Positions 51,354 to 60,728 of a DNA stretch of 64,000 nucleotides are shown here, in pieces (position 1 is the stretch's first letter; each line of letters begins with the position of its first letter). The position numbers were made by a program, and so were the translations under genes. The DNA comes from Parabacteroides chongii (GTDB lineage: Bacteria > Bacteroidota > Bacteroidia > Bacteroidales > Tannerellaceae). The stretch is taken from assembly GCF_029581355.1 (NCBI RefSeq), contig NZ_CP120849.1:4744501-4808500 (forward strand), given 5' to 3'. The notes beneath the pieces were generated by a model. It was not told the origin of the DNA. It was given only the letters and a program-made list of their open reading frames with translations, and ran no database searches.

Positions 51354-53786
51354 TTATTCTACTTCTATGCAACTTTTTGAAGTAAAAACAGTGCCATTTT
51401 CCGTAATTCCTTCGATGATGACACTGTAGGTCGTAGCATTATCTGAAGAGTAAAAAGAGACTTTTGCTTTCCGGTCTTTCCCGAAAGAAACAGCAGGTTC
51501 CCAATGGAGCGTTGTACGTAGATCAGGTTGCAGGGTCGTATCTGAGAGTAAATATTTAGGTGCATAAAACGCTTCCGGTTTTTGGTAACCGGATAACACA
51601 CTATTAAATAATGATGTGTTGTCTTTTTTTATTTTCTCCCCATATTTGGTAGTAATAACCAAAGCTTTTCTAGGTATCATATCCAGATTCACCCCGCGAG
51701 TCTGTCCAAATGTTGAATAGTCAGTTCCCACAATAAGCATCCTGGAGCCGGAAATCACACCTATAGATTTAATAGAAGAGGCTGGTATCATATTAATATC
51801 ATAACCGTTAGCCATTACCTGGTCATTAATAATGATCAAACAAGGAGGAGGCTCATGCGTTTCTCCCCGACTTAATTTCTCAAAATAAGACCTATACTGC
51901 ATCATACCTGGCAAATCATTCAGTAAATCATATGTGTAGACCGGATTTTTACGACTGATCTCTTCCTCTCCTATCTCATGTAGATTCAAACGCTCAAAGA
52001 ATGATTTCTTAGCCAAAACAGATTCACGCTTCTTTCCGGGAATATCGACATTCGGTAACTCGATCGTTCTTATACTATGATCTTTCAGATATTTCTCCGT
52101 CGCCTTCGTTTGATAGGCTATCGCCTTTCTTTTTTTATCGGCCTCTTCAGGAGGAAATCGGTGAAACTGCTTCACAACAGGAAAAGTATCTTCATTTATT
52201 GTTAAAACAATATTCTCCGAATTTCCTTTTTTTGTCATAGCCTGGATCACACAAAGGGTACTATCGGGAAATTCAAATCCGCTAAAGTTAAAATGCCCCT
52301 CTTTATCTGAAACGACAATGTCCGAATAATGATTTTCTGGCATATAAAGAATGACACTAGCCTCATCAGTCGCCTCTTTTTTAAAATATCCATCTTTTAC
52401 CTGTCCTGTCAAATGCTGAGAAGTTTCATACGGCAACACAGGAGTGATATATTCTTCTTTCATCAGAGAAACGATATTATAACGCCGCCACCCCTGTGTA
52501 AGCATAAGTACATCGGCGGCATTTATAGCTAGACGGTTATCTGACTGCAGGTAATAAGATGGATTCTCAATATATCCTTTCAACTCGGATGTCAATAACA
52601 AGTCCGACAAAATGGAAGAGGTTGTATCGGGCGACAAGTCTCTGTCATCGGTAACTGCCACTGAAAAAGAGCCCTTCTCTTCTACTCCTCTTGCATCATC
52701 CAGACAAATATCCAAAACAATCTTTTCCCGTTTTCCATACGCAGGTTTATCTACAGAAACAGAGACAGTTGCCTGATCTTTATTCAAGCAAAAGATCAAG
52801 CGTTCACTTAGTACATTCCCTGCAGGATCGAGTAATGTAATCTGTGAAACTCCGGACGGAAAGCTCTCTGAATTCAGTATCAAATAATCCTGCTCTGCTT
52901 TCCAACGTCCCCAATACTGCATATATCCACGTGTATGGATCAGGACGAACAAAGAATCTTTCGGATAACTTAAAGCTTCGGATTCAGAGACTGAAATAAC
53001 GACCTTACCCCGGCTTCGTTCCACTTTCAATGCGACTGTATTTTCAGCTTCGGGCAACTTGAATCGTTTCTTGTCTCCAAATTCATTGATACATTCCGCA
53101 TAATACTGCTTACCGGGTAATGCTTTCAACATAAAATATCCCATCCCCAGATGTGTAGAGGTAAATGAAGTCAACGTATCTTGTTTCTCGTCCAAAATAT
53201 ATCCGCTTATGTTGCGGTGTAAACCATCTTTTCCAATAGCTTTAAAAGCTATTTTATGAACTATCTCCTGCGGCAATCGTCCCCCTTCGGGAAAAAACTG
53301 AATGTCGTAGTCGAATGCCGTTCCAGCGTATTTCTTCTCTATCTTTTGCTTTATATGTGACAGGATATAAATATTTTTCTGAAAAAAATAATCTTCTTTA
53401 TTTCTCATATAAGCTGTATAGGCCCGAATATTATATTCACCAGACTGCGTATGTTCTGGTATCTGTAAATAACCATAATAATGATCCAAAGAGTCTGGAC
53501 GGATCATCACACGATTAACGATAGAGTCATTATCGGCAATCAACTCCGCATAAACATAACGGCTGTTTGCTACAGGCTGATGACTTGCTGCATCGACCAG
53601 ATAAGCACGAAACCATATTTTCTCACCGGACAAATACATAGGCTTATCCAAATGCAGATGTAACTTTTCCTGGGGATACAATTCCCGCTGAATCTGAAGT
53701 TTACGCTCCACACCGCTTGTCGGTAATTGAGAAAAAGCAGGCAAACAAGAAAAAAACAGAATGATTAAAAGAAATGATTTCTTCAT
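51354..53786 (-). CDS. MG2/TonB-plug-like secreted protein
   Basis: The start at 53786 gives 810 residues with a signal peptide (MKKSFLLIILFFSCLPAFS); the frame runs 23 codons further, without a signal. The N-terminal part has the macroglobulin MG2-like pattern HLHLDKPMYLSGEKIWFRAYLVD, followed by further Ig-like domains (YGYLQIPEHTQSGEYNIRAYT). Toward the end a TonB-receptor plug-like stretch appears (VYTYDLLNDLPGMMQY, then CLIIINDQVM), as in Bacteroidota proteins that pair MG2 and plug domains, but no beta-barrel follows. Probably periplasmic or outer-membrane-associated; function unknown. It is divergent from the MscS gene. Confidence 0.82.
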   Translation of the reverse strand: MKKSFLLIILFFSCLPAFSQLPTSGVERKLQIQRELYPQEKLHLHLDKPMYLSGEKIWFRAYLVDAASHQPVANSRYVYAELIADNDSIVNRVMIRPDSLDHYYGYLQIPEHTQSGEYNIRAYTAYMRNKEDYFFQKNIYILSHIKQKIEKKYAGTAFDYDIQFFPEGGRLPQEIVHKIAFKAIGKDGLHRNISGYILDEKQDTLTSFTSTHLGMGYFMLKALPGKQYYAECINEFGDKKRFKLPEAENTVALKVERSRGKVVISVSESEALSYPKDSLFVLIHTRGYMQYWGRWKAEQDYLILNSESFPSGVSQITLLDPAGNVLSERLIFCLNKDQATVSVSVDKPAYGKREKIVLDICLDDARGVEEKGSFSVAVTDDRDLSPDTTSSILSDLLLTSELKGYIENPSYYLQSDNRLAINAADVLMLTQGWRRYNIVSLMKEEYITPVLPYETSQHLTGQVKDGYFKKEATDEASVILYMPENHYSDIVVSDKEGHFNFSGFEFPDSTLCVIQAMTKKGNSENIVLTINEDTFPVVKQFHRFPPEEADKKRKAIAYQTKATEKYLKDHSIRTIELPNVDIPGKKRESVLAKKSFFERLNLHEIGEEEISRKNPVYTYDLLNDLPGMMQYRSYFEKLSRGETHEPPPCLIIINDQVMANGYDINMIPASSIKSIGVISGSRMLIVGTDYSTFGQTRGVNLDMIPRKALVITTKYGEKIKKDNTSLFNSVLSGYQKPEAFYAPKYLLSDTTLQPDLRTTLHWEPAVSFGKDRKAKVSFYSSDNATTYSVIIEGITENGTVFTSKSCIEVE

Positions 53787-53811
53787 AAGCCACTGATATT
53801 TAGTACATCTA

Positions 53812-53842
53812 CAAATATAAGATAAAAATATCACGTAACAAA
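53812..53842 (-). promoter_or_regulatory. promoter of the MG2/plug-like gene
   Basis: On the minus strand TTTG (53839-53842) and TATATTTG (53812-53819) have a 19-bp spacer, about 26 bp upstream of the chosen start codon; this supports 53786 as the start. Confidence 0.75.
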
Positions 53843-53891
53843 TCGGTTTCTTCATTGTTGTATCTAAGTCAACAATAAAACGAACGCCAAC

Positions 53892-55340
53892 ATGAGACTG
53901 TACAGATCATTATATCTTCTTCTGCTACTATTGGTTATGCATATAACGGGGCAGGCGCAATTGCAAAAGGCTATCAAGGATATTTTTTCGGCTGACGAAA
54001 TAACGACGGAGCATGCCGACTCCGACTCTATCGATTCGTCCGAATTACAAAAATACGATGCGACTTTCAAGCTGAAAAGTGGACAGATACAGAAACTCGA
54101 CTCGCTACGGAAAGAGTCGGTCGCCAAAGAGAAAGAGATGAAATATCACGACAGCTGGTGGCAGACGGGGAAACATATACTTTATTTCGTATTGGTATTG
54201 CTGGGGCAATTCCTGCTGTTCCGCCTATCTTCCTGGCTTTACAAGAAACTGAAAAACCGTATTCAGCAGTTGAAAGATACCAAACTGAAACCGATCTCCA
54301 TACAGAATTATGAGATACTGGATACGCAGAAACAGGTCTCCCTATTGATCTTCCTGGCGAATATCCTCCGCTATTTCCTATTGTTCATCCTGCTGGTTTT
54401 AACGATACCGATCCTTTTCTCCATCTTCCCGCAGACAAAGGAACTGGCATATAAGATCGCCTATTATATCTGGAATCCCGTAAAAGATATCCTGGAAGGC
54501 ATCCTCGGCTATATTCCTAATCTTTTCACGATCATCGTGATCTGCCTGGTTATAAAATACGTCATTAAGGGCATCCGGTATCTTGCCACGGAGATAGATG
54601 CGGGTAGGTTGAAGATTAACGGCTTTTATTCGGACTGGGCAATGCCGACCTATCATATTATCCGGTTCCTGTTGTATGCATTTATGATTGCGATGATCTA
54701 TCCTTATCTGCCGGGAGCCAATTCGGGAGTCTTTCAGGGAGTATCTGTTTTTGTCGGGTTGATCGTCTCGCTCGGTTCCAGCACGGTGATCGGAAATATT
54801 ATTGCCGGCTTCGTAATTACATATATGCGTGCCTTCAAGCAGGGCGACCGGATCAAACTGAACGATACGGTGGGCAATGTGATCGAAAAGACCGCCTTCG
54901 TCACCCGTCTGCGCACCATCAAGAATGAGATCGTGACGATACCGAACTCCTTCATCATGTCATCACAAACAGTCAACTATACATCGTCGGCACGCACCTA
55001 CGGACTGATCATCCACTCGGAGGTAACGATCGGCTACGATGCTCCCTGGCGCAAGGTGCATCAACTTCTGATAGATGCCGCCAAAGCAACACCCGGCGTG
55101 ATGCCTGAACCGGCTCCCTTCGTTCTCGAAACGGCCCTGAGCGACTTCTACCCTGTCTACCAGATCAACGCTTATATCCAGGAGGCGAACAATATGACGA
55201 CCATCTATTCGGCCCTTCACCAGAATATTCAGGACTATTTCGATAAGGCTGGCGTAGAGATCATGTCGCCCCATTACACGGCGTTCCGGAATGGCAATGC
55301 TTCTACGATCCCCAAGGAAGAAGAGACGAAAACGAATTAA
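53892..55340 (+). CDS. MscS-family mechanosensitive ion channel
   Basis: This 482-residue protein has a signal peptide (ITGQAQ), a periplasmic helical region (about 25-95), five membrane helices between about 95 and 320, and the MscS pore and beta-domain: GSSTVIGNIIAGFVITYMRAFKQGDRIKLNDTVGNVIEKTAFVTRLRT, then VTIPNSFIM. The C-terminal alpha-beta domain runs to about 460. It opens under membrane tension to release solutes. Its last 4 bp overlap the end of the convergent unknown gene. Confidence 0.93.
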   Translation: MRLYRSLYLLLLLLVMHITGQAQLQKAIKDIFSADEITTEHADSDSIDSSELQKYDATFKLKSGQIQKLDSLRKESVAKEKEMKYHDSWWQTGKHILYFVLVLLGQFLLFRLSSWLYKKLKNRIQQLKDTKLKPISIQNYEILDTQKQVSLLIFLANILRYFLLFILLVLTIPILFSIFPQTKELAYKIAYYIWNPVKDILEGILGYIPNLFTIIVICLVIKYVIKGIRYLATEIDAGRLKINGFYSDWAMPTYHIIRFLLYAFMIAMIYPYLPGANSGVFQGVSVFVGLIVSLGSSTVIGNIIAGFVITYMRAFKQGDRIKLNDTVGNVIEKTAFVTRLRTIKNEIVTIPNSFIMSSQTVNYTSSARTYGLIIHSEVTIGYDAPWRKVHQLLIDAAKATPGVMPEPAPFVLETALSDFYPVYQINAYIQEANNMTTIYSALHQNIQDYFDKAGVEIMSPHYTAFRNGNASTIPKEEETKTN

Positions 55341-55678
55341 GCAGGCAAACTGCCTATCTGTTCCCTTTTCCATTTGACGAAACCGTCGATTGGTTTATCG
55401 AGTTGGAAAAGGAGACGGTCGTCAGCAACAGTTATCAAGACGGCGGAGGGAATCAAAGGGAGACGCATGTGGTCTACGTTGAAAGAGGCTTTCATAATGA
55501 TTTCACAACCGTCATAAACAACCTCTTTGGCAAGGCTCACTGGAAAATCCTTTGCTACCAGATGGTATGCCGAACGCTCATAAGCGCACCAACAATCGTC
55601 TTCCAGGTAAAGGTAGACGTATTTGTCGTTATCTACTTCGTTAAAATAAATCAAGTCAATGTCTGTTACCTGTGTCAT
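55337..55678 (-). CDS. hypothetical protein, 113 residues
   Basis: I do not recognise a family. The protein is acidic to neutral, soluble, without signal or membrane segments, and has a pattern of alternating strands (YVYLYLEDDCWCAYERSAYHL, then VLITVADDRLLFQL). Codon use is typical of the genome, and the frame starts with ATG at 55678. It is convergent with MscS with a 4-bp overlap. Upstream lies the 17-bp inverted-repeat segment (55834-56138) with a promoter-like box that faces away in this orientation; inversion would point it toward this gene. Confidence 0.7.
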   Translation of the reverse strand: MTQVTDIDLIYFNEVDNDKYVYLYLEDDCWCAYERSAYHLVAKDFPVSLAKEVVYDGCEIIMKASFNVDHMRLPLIPSAVLITVADDRLLFQLDKPIDGFVKWKREQIGSLPA

Positions 55679-55833
55679 AAGTTGATTGTTTTTAGTAGAA
55701 AAACAGTACTATTTACCCTGATTTTACCGCTATTATCCGGTGATCGTATTCCTGTTGCAAGAGCCATTGCATTCGTTAGGCTAGGCAGAAGCTAGGTTTG
55801 GATGATTGTCAAAGGATAAAAATGCTAGAATCA

Positions 55834-55850
55834 TAGTTCACGTAGGACTA
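55834..55850 (+). repeat. left 17-bp inverted repeat
   Basis: TAGTTCACGTAGGACTA, perfect reverse complement of 56122-56138. It has its own short dyad (TAGT...ACTA; CATAGT...ACTATG counting flanks), like a recombinase core site with two half-sites. Confidence 0.85.
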
Positions 55851-56099
55851 TGTCACAGTAAGAGAACAGACTTTTTATAGATGATAAACAAGAGATTTTG
55901 TCGCATGCAGACTCACTTTTCACCAAAATGAGGCAAAGTGTACATGAAAGCAGAACGGCTCCGAGAAAATTTCCGGATACCGAATGTGTACCGTCCTCTG
56001 TGAGACAGGCAAAAAAAAGATACAATCAGCGCCAGAAGCTATTTCAGGCAGGTCTTTACAAAATAAAGCCTAAGGATCAATTCTTTTAAAATAAATATA

Positions 56100-56107
56100 T
56101 ATCTTTG
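56100..56107 (+). promoter_or_regulatory. promoter-like -7 box inside the inverted-repeat segment
   Basis: TATCTTTG fits TAnnTTTG and lies 14 bp inside the right repeat, pointing right, antisense to the end of the flavoprotein gene. No good TTTG is seen 19-21 bp upstream; the area is AT-rich. Confidence 0.4.
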
Positions 56108-56121
56108 AACACAGAAAAACT

Positions 56122-56138
56122 TAGTCCTACGTGAACTA
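56122..56138 (-). repeat. right 17-bp inverted repeat
   Basis: TAGTCCTACGTGAACTA, perfect inverted partner of 55834-55850, 271 bp away. Its last three bases are the stop codon (TAG on the minus strand) of the flavoprotein gene, so a recombination at this site would keep the stop. Confidence 0.85.
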
Positions 56139-57716
56139 CGTCCCCATTGCTGCCACTCCTTCCGCACAGCGTTCTCCATCGATCGCGGCGGAGACAATCC
56201 CTCCTGCATAACCTGCTCCTTCCCCGCAAGGGAAAAGTCCTTTTAGGGTAATATGCTGATACGTATCGCGATCACGAAGAATGCGAACAGGGGAAGACGT
56301 ACGTGTCTCCACTCCTATCATCAGTGCTTCGTTGGTCAGGAAGCCTTTCGATGTTTTCCCGAAATAACGGAAACCATCCCGCAAACGGCTGGTTACAAAT
56401 TCGGGCATCCAAAAATGAAGCGGTGAAGCCAGTAAACCGGGCGTATAAGATGACACAGGCAAGTCGAAGGAGTTTTTCTTATTGACGAAATCATTCATAC
56501 GCTGTGCCGGAGCTGTCTGTTTCATGCCGCCGTTCAACCAGCAGACTTCCTCCAAACGCTCCTGAAAAGCCAGCAGGGCTAATGGAGAATCGGCAGGAAC
56601 TGTCATTTCTTCCTGTTTCATCAGTTCGGAATAGTCTTCCGGACGGATCTCCACCACCATGCCGGAATTGGACCAGCGGGAGCCGCGATTAGACGGAGAC
56701 ATTCCATTGACAACAACCTGTTTAGGACCACTCGCCGCCGGCACTACGAATCCTCCCGGACACATGCAAAAAGAATAGACTCCCCGACCATTTGCCTGGG
56801 TTACAAAACTATACTCGGCTGCCGGAAGATACTTGCCTCTTCCCTCCCGCCGATGATACTGAATCTGGTCGATTAGTTCCTGCGGATGTTCCAGACGGAC
56901 ACCGACAGCGATACCTTTTGCTTCGATAGGAATCTGTTTCTCATAAAGATACCGGTAGACATCACGGGCAGAATGGCCTGTTGCCAGGATAACCGGACCA
57001 TAAAAACTTTTACCTGTATGGGTTTCCACTCCGATCACTTCGTCTTTTTCGATGATCAAAGCATCCATACGGGTTTCAAAATGAACCTCTCCTCCACAGC
57101 GGATGATCTGCTCGCGGATATTCTCTATCACGCGGGGCAGTTTGTCCGTTCCGATATGCGGATGAGCATCGGCGAGAATGGAGGTACTCGCTCCATGCTG
57201 GCAGAAAACATTCAATATCTTATCTACCGATCCGCGTTTCTTGCTGCGGGTATATAGTTTTCCATCGGAATAAGCTCCTGCCCCACCTTCTCCGAAACTG
57301 TAATTCGATTCACTGTTTACCGTATGTTCACGGCTGATCAGAGCTATATCTTTCTTACGCTCACGTACATTCTTTCCTCTTTCAATGATGACCGGACGCA
57401 AACCCAATTCAATCAGGCGAAGGGCTGCGAACAAGCCTCCCGGACCGGCACCGACTACCACGACCTGTTTTCCAGCCGATACATCTTTATATTCTATAGA
57501 CTGAAACTCCGGTTCTTCCGGTTGCTCGTTAATAAAAGCACGTAGTTTGACATTTACATAGATCGTACGCTGGCGGGCATCAATAGAGCGTTTCAGAACC
57601 CTGACAGCCTGTATCTCTTTCGGAGCAGCACCTGTCTCCCGGGCTACCACCTGTTTCAACGACTGCTCGTTTGCTGCCTCTTCCGGCAAAATGCGGAGTT
57701 GTAATTCTTGTATCAT
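56136..57716 (-). CDS. FAD-dependent oxidoreductase (COG2509-type)
   Basis: This 526-residue protein has an N-terminal extension of about 85 residues, then the FAD loop VVVGAGPGGLFAALRLIELGLRPVIIERG and the family stretch NSESNYSFGEGGAGAYSDGKLYTR, with GTDKLPRVIENIREQI, VILATGHSARDVYRYL, and a second motif near the end (LFPCGEGAGYAGGIVSAAIDG). This is the family named NAD(FAD)-utilising dehydrogenase, of unknown substrate. The gene ends inside the right 17-bp inverted repeat. RadA is encoded 31 bp upstream on the same strand. Confidence 0.9.
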   Translation of the reverse strand: MIQELQLRILPEEAANEQSLKQVVARETGAAPKEIQAVRVLKRSIDARQRTIYVNVKLRAFINEQPEEPEFQSIEYKDVSAGKQVVVVGAGPGGLFAALRLIELGLRPVIIERGKNVRERKKDIALISREHTVNSESNYSFGEGGAGAYSDGKLYTRSKKRGSVDKILNVFCQHGASTSILADAHPHIGTDKLPRVIENIREQIIRCGGEVHFETRMDALIIEKDEVIGVETHTGKSFYGPVILATGHSARDVYRYLYEKQIPIEAKGIAVGVRLEHPQELIDQIQYHRREGRGKYLPAAEYSFVTQANGRGVYSFCMCPGGFVVPAASGPKQVVVNGMSPSNRGSRWSNSGMVVEIRPEDYSELMKQEEMTVPADSPLALLAFQERLEEVCWLNGGMKQTAPAQRMNDFVNKKNSFDLPVSSYTPGLLASPLHFWMPEFVTSRLRDGFRYFGKTSKGFLTNEALMIGVETRTSSPVRILRDRDTYQHITLKGLFPCGEGAGYAGGIVSAAIDGERCAEGVAAMGT

Positions 57717-57747
57717 TATTTATTTCTTTGCTGATAAAAATGGGTAT

Positions 57748-59121
57748 TTAACCGAACAATTGACGGAATGCCTCTTCGACCTTTTTGACCTGTATAATCT
57801 GTATTTTACATTTTGCCGTATCGAATCCTTTCAGATTATTATGAGGGATAATAATACGGGTAAAGCCTAGCTTCTCAGCTTCCAGGATGCGTTGCTCGAT
57901 ACGGTTGACCGGACGGATCTCTCCCGACAAACCGACTTCACCACACATGCACACACCTTGTTCGATACTGATATCGAGACTCGACGAAAGGATCGCACTG
58001 ATAACAGCCAGGTCGATTGCCGGGTCGTTCACCTTCAATCCGCCCGCGATATTCAGAAAGACATCTTTCTGTATCAGCTTAAATCCGGCACGTTTCTCCA
58101 GGACAGCCAGGAGCATATTCATCCTCCGAAGATCGAACCCGGTCGCACTACGTTGCGGGGTTCCGTAAACAGCCGAACTGACCAAAGCCTGTGTCTCGAT
58201 CAGGAAAGGGCGAATCCCTTCGATGGCAGCGGCAATCGCCACACCGCTCAGTCCTTCATGGTTTTGTGTCAACAGCAGTTCCGACGGGTTACTGACTTCA
58301 CGCAAACCATCCTGGCGCATTTCGTAAATTCCCAGCTCCGCCGTACTGCCGAAGCGGTTCTTAATGCTTCGGAGGATACGGTACATATAATGCTGGTCAC
58401 CCTCGAACTGAAGAACCGTATCGACGATATGTTCCAATACTTTTGGTCCGGCAATACTTCCTTCCTTATTAATATGCCCTATCAACAGGACAGGAACACC
58501 ACTTTCTTTGGCATACTTCAAGATGGCAGCACTACACTCACGTACCTGCGACACGCTGCCGGGAGAAGATTCTACAAGCTCCGTATAGATTGTCTGAATA
58601 GAGTCTATGATCAATAAATCCGGTTGTACGTTACGTGCCTGGATAAAGATTTGTTCCAGATTGGTTTCACTAAGAATAAAACATTCCGGGTTTTCATGAG
58701 CGATACGATCGGCGCGAAGTTTCAGTTGCCGGCTGCTTTCCTCACCGGAGACATATAACGTTTTCAGATTGTTCAGCCTCAAAACCGTTTGCAAAACCAA
58801 AGTCGACTTACCGATACCCGGTTCACCGCCGATCAGTACCAATGAACCTTTAACCAAACCGCCTCCCAAGACACGGTTCAGCTCTTCGTCTTTCAAATCG
58901 ATTCGTGTTTCTTCTTCGGATGTAATGTCGCGAAGCAGTACCGGACGGACTTTCCCTGTTTCTCTTATACCAGGAATAATCCGTTTTGCAGCAGGATCTT
59001 TAGTTGCTACGATCTCCTCCACATACGTATTCCACTCGCCGCAATTCGGACACTTACCGATCCATTTAGGAGAGTCTGCTCCACAATTGGAGCAGACATA
59101 TACTGTTTTTGTCTTAGCCAT
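57748..59121 (-). CDS. radA: DNA repair protein RadA
   Basis: This 457-residue protein has the N-terminal zinc finger CSNCG...CPNCG (Cys10, 13, 24, 27), a RecA-like ATPase with Walker A GGEPGIGKST (98-107), the RadA motif KNRFGST (near 257) and the C-terminal Lon-like domain with GLSGEIRPVNRIEQRILEAEKLGF. It drives branch migration of recombination intermediates. Length is normal. It is on the same strand as the unknown 318-residue gene upstream. Confidence 0.97.
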   Translation of the reverse strand: MAKTKTVYVCSNCGADSPKWIGKCPNCGEWNTYVEEIVATKDPAAKRIIPGIRETGKVRPVLLRDITSEEETRIDLKDEELNRVLGGGLVKGSLVLIGGEPGIGKSTLVLQTVLRLNNLKTLYVSGEESSRQLKLRADRIAHENPECFILSETNLEQIFIQARNVQPDLLIIDSIQTIYTELVESSPGSVSQVRECSAAILKYAKESGVPVLLIGHINKEGSIAGPKVLEHIVDTVLQFEGDQHYMYRILRSIKNRFGSTAELGIYEMRQDGLREVSNPSELLLTQNHEGLSGVAIAAAIEGIRPFLIETQALVSSAVYGTPQRSATGFDLRRMNMLLAVLEKRAGFKLIQKDVFLNIAGGLKVNDPAIDLAVISAILSSSLDISIEQGVCMCGEVGLSGEIRPVNRIEQRILEAEKLGFTRIIIPHNNLKGFDTAKCKIQIIQVKKVEEAFRQLFG

Positions 59122-59155
59122 ACATCTTTAAGATTTGACGTAAAGATAGGAAAAG

Positions 59156-60112
59156 TTAGCCAAATAAGTCGAGTGTAAGTTGTTTCTTCTCCGCCTCCAG
59201 CTTACGCAGATGACGCTTGCCTTGCGGGGTAACGATTTCCATTTTATCGAAACGGGTACGGATCACGGTGGTCACCGTATAGCTGATGTTGACCGTCTCA
59301 CCCAGCTCGCTTAATTTACGTGCGATCTCCAGTACGCAATCGATACACATTCCGCTCGTAAAAGAAATCTTTTCGTCGAACATCTGCTTTTTGAAATCTT
59401 CGTCACACATATAGAAGTCGATCGTCTCGCCCCCTTTGTTATAAATGCCTTTCCAACGGTAACGACTGTCTTTCAATACCGGCGAGATTATTTCAATCGT
59501 TGCTTTATTATCCTTGATAGTCGGCAGATCGTCCGAACGAAGGATAAAGTAATCGAACTGTTCTCGTTTCACTTCCAGAGAACCTGAACGAGCACGATTC
59601 TTGTCATTTAATTCCCGTACATTAATTTTCGTCACTTTGGGATATCCGCGCAACGCTTCATAGAAGTTGGATTTATATTTACAGAATTTCGGCCAGGAAG
59701 CCAACAGTTCTACCAATTCGCGAGGTATCAGAGCTCCCGCCTGCTTCAATTTAAGCGAACGTTTCAGGAGGGAGATCTCTTTCTGCATATCTTCCTCATC
59801 CGTATTGGTCCGGTCTACCAAAGGCTGCCCGCCGACAGACAAGGTCGGCCTTGTTAAAACCTGCATCAGAATATTTAATACTACCGAGATAGAGCGCGAA
59901 CTCTCGCCTGCTATCGGCCATACGACCCGATATCCGCCTTCCTGTGAAAAGGGTTCACAATGGGCAGTCATCTTCACATCCAGCAGATCTGCCAGGACAC
60001 GCAGCATGGAAAGTATCTCTTTCTCACACCGATGTTTAATCCAGGCATCCATATAAGCGGATTTATCGTTAAATGAATAACGTAGTTCAAGTTTGTTGTC
60101 AAACTTTATCAT
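59156..60112 (-). CDS. hypothetical protein, 318 residues
   Basis: I do not recognise a family. It is a soluble, basic protein without signal peptide or membrane helices. It starts MIKFDNKLELRYSFNDKSAYMDAWIKHRCEKEIL. The last third contains one CVL and one MC cysteine (GMCIDCVLEIARKLSELGE) and a charged end (GKRHLRKLEAEKKQLTLDLFG). It lies between radA and the DUF2148 gene on the minus strand, with small gaps (34 and 35 bp), suggesting co-transcription. A role with nucleic acids is possible from charge and neighbours but unsupported. Confidence 0.8.
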   Translation of the reverse strand: MIKFDNKLELRYSFNDKSAYMDAWIKHRCEKEILSMLRVLADLLDVKMTAHCEPFSQEGGYRVVWPIAGESSRSISVVLNILMQVLTRPTLSVGGQPLVDRTNTDEEDMQKEISLLKRSLKLKQAGALIPRELVELLASWPKFCKYKSNFYEALRGYPKVTKINVRELNDKNRARSGSLEVKREQFDYFILRSDDLPTIKDNKATIEIISPVLKDSRYRWKGIYNKGGETIDFYMCDEDFKKQMFDEKISFTSGMCIDCVLEIARKLSELGETVNISYTVTTVIRTRFDKMEIVTPQGKRHLRKLEAEKKQLTLDLFG

Positions 60113-60147
60113 AAAGTCATCGTGTTATTTGTCCTAATTCCAGCTAA

Positions 60148-60693
60148 TTATTTCACGGGGTGTTCTTTTGGCTTACGATCAAAGAACGGATTCTTCGAAG
60201 AAGCACTGACAGGGATAGCCATGACGCATTTACTATCCTCCCCCAGCCATCCCAAACGCTGCGCAGCCAGGCCGGCACTAAACATAACACGCGTATCCAG
60301 ACGTAAATCGGAAGCCGTAGCACAAGCCGACCCGATGGCAATACCTAAATCCACTGAATTGATGGTACACGGCACTTCTGCCGGTTTCTCCACGCAGGTA
60401 TCAAAACCACAATGTGCACAGTTCAAACCTTGCACCTGCTGGCGTGTACCAAGTATCACGACCGCTTCGGCACTCAGAACATTATCCGCATCACGTAAGA
60501 AAAACTTCAATCCGGTTTCAGCTGCCACCTTCAGCATCTCGTCAGACAAGCGTTGTATATCTTCGTCAGTAACCATTGCTATTTCTATAATATCGATTCC
60601 CTTCCCCTTGGGAGCCGTACGGGCAGCCGTCATCATCTGACGGACAGCCTCTAACACATGTTCGTGCCGTATTTCTCTTTCGTTCTGTATCAT
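60148..60693 (-). CDS. DUF2148 / ferredoxin-like protein
   Basis: This 181-residue protein matches the DUF2148 pattern: TAARTAPKGKGIDIIEIAMV, then ILGTRQQVQGLNCAHCGFDTC (cysteine cluster CxxCxxxxC) and NSVDLGIAIGSACATASDLRLDTRVMFSAGLAA. Proteins of this group are annotated as ferredoxin-like and may bind an iron-sulfur cluster; function not established. It lies between the unknown gene and the KamA gene on the same strand. Confidence 0.87.
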   Translation of the reverse strand: MIQNEREIRHEHVLEAVRQMMTAARTAPKGKGIDIIEIAMVTDEDIQRLSDEMLKVAAETGLKFFLRDADNVLSAEAVVILGTRQQVQGLNCAHCGFDTCVEKPAEVPCTINSVDLGIAIGSACATASDLRLDTRVMFSAGLAAQRLGWLGEDSKCVMAIPVSASSKNPFFDRKPKEHPVK

Positions 60694-60728
60694 CTTTTTA
60701 TTGGTTTAGCAGGAACAAAGATACACTT

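Larger units (their letters stand above)
55679..56135. other. 457-bp spacer with a candidate invertible segment
   Basis: Contains no convincing gene. Perfect 17-bp inverted repeats lie at 55834-55850 and 56122-56138, with a TATCTTTG box at 56100-56107. A 54-codon basic frame from ATG 55928 to 56089 (MRQSVHESRTAPRKF...) is within the segment and cannot be judged. Confidence 0.6.

Noticed and set aside
55831..56025. 64-codon minus-strand frame over the left inverted repeat
   Set aside because: Cys/Ser/Leu-rich without a convincing start region; overlaps the repeat and looks like chance.
55898..56089. 63-codon frame inside the 17-bp inverted-repeat segment
   Set aside because: It begins with TTG, the inner ATG leaves 54 codons, and no ribosome site or family pattern is seen. 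Noted in the spacer description but not called as a gene.
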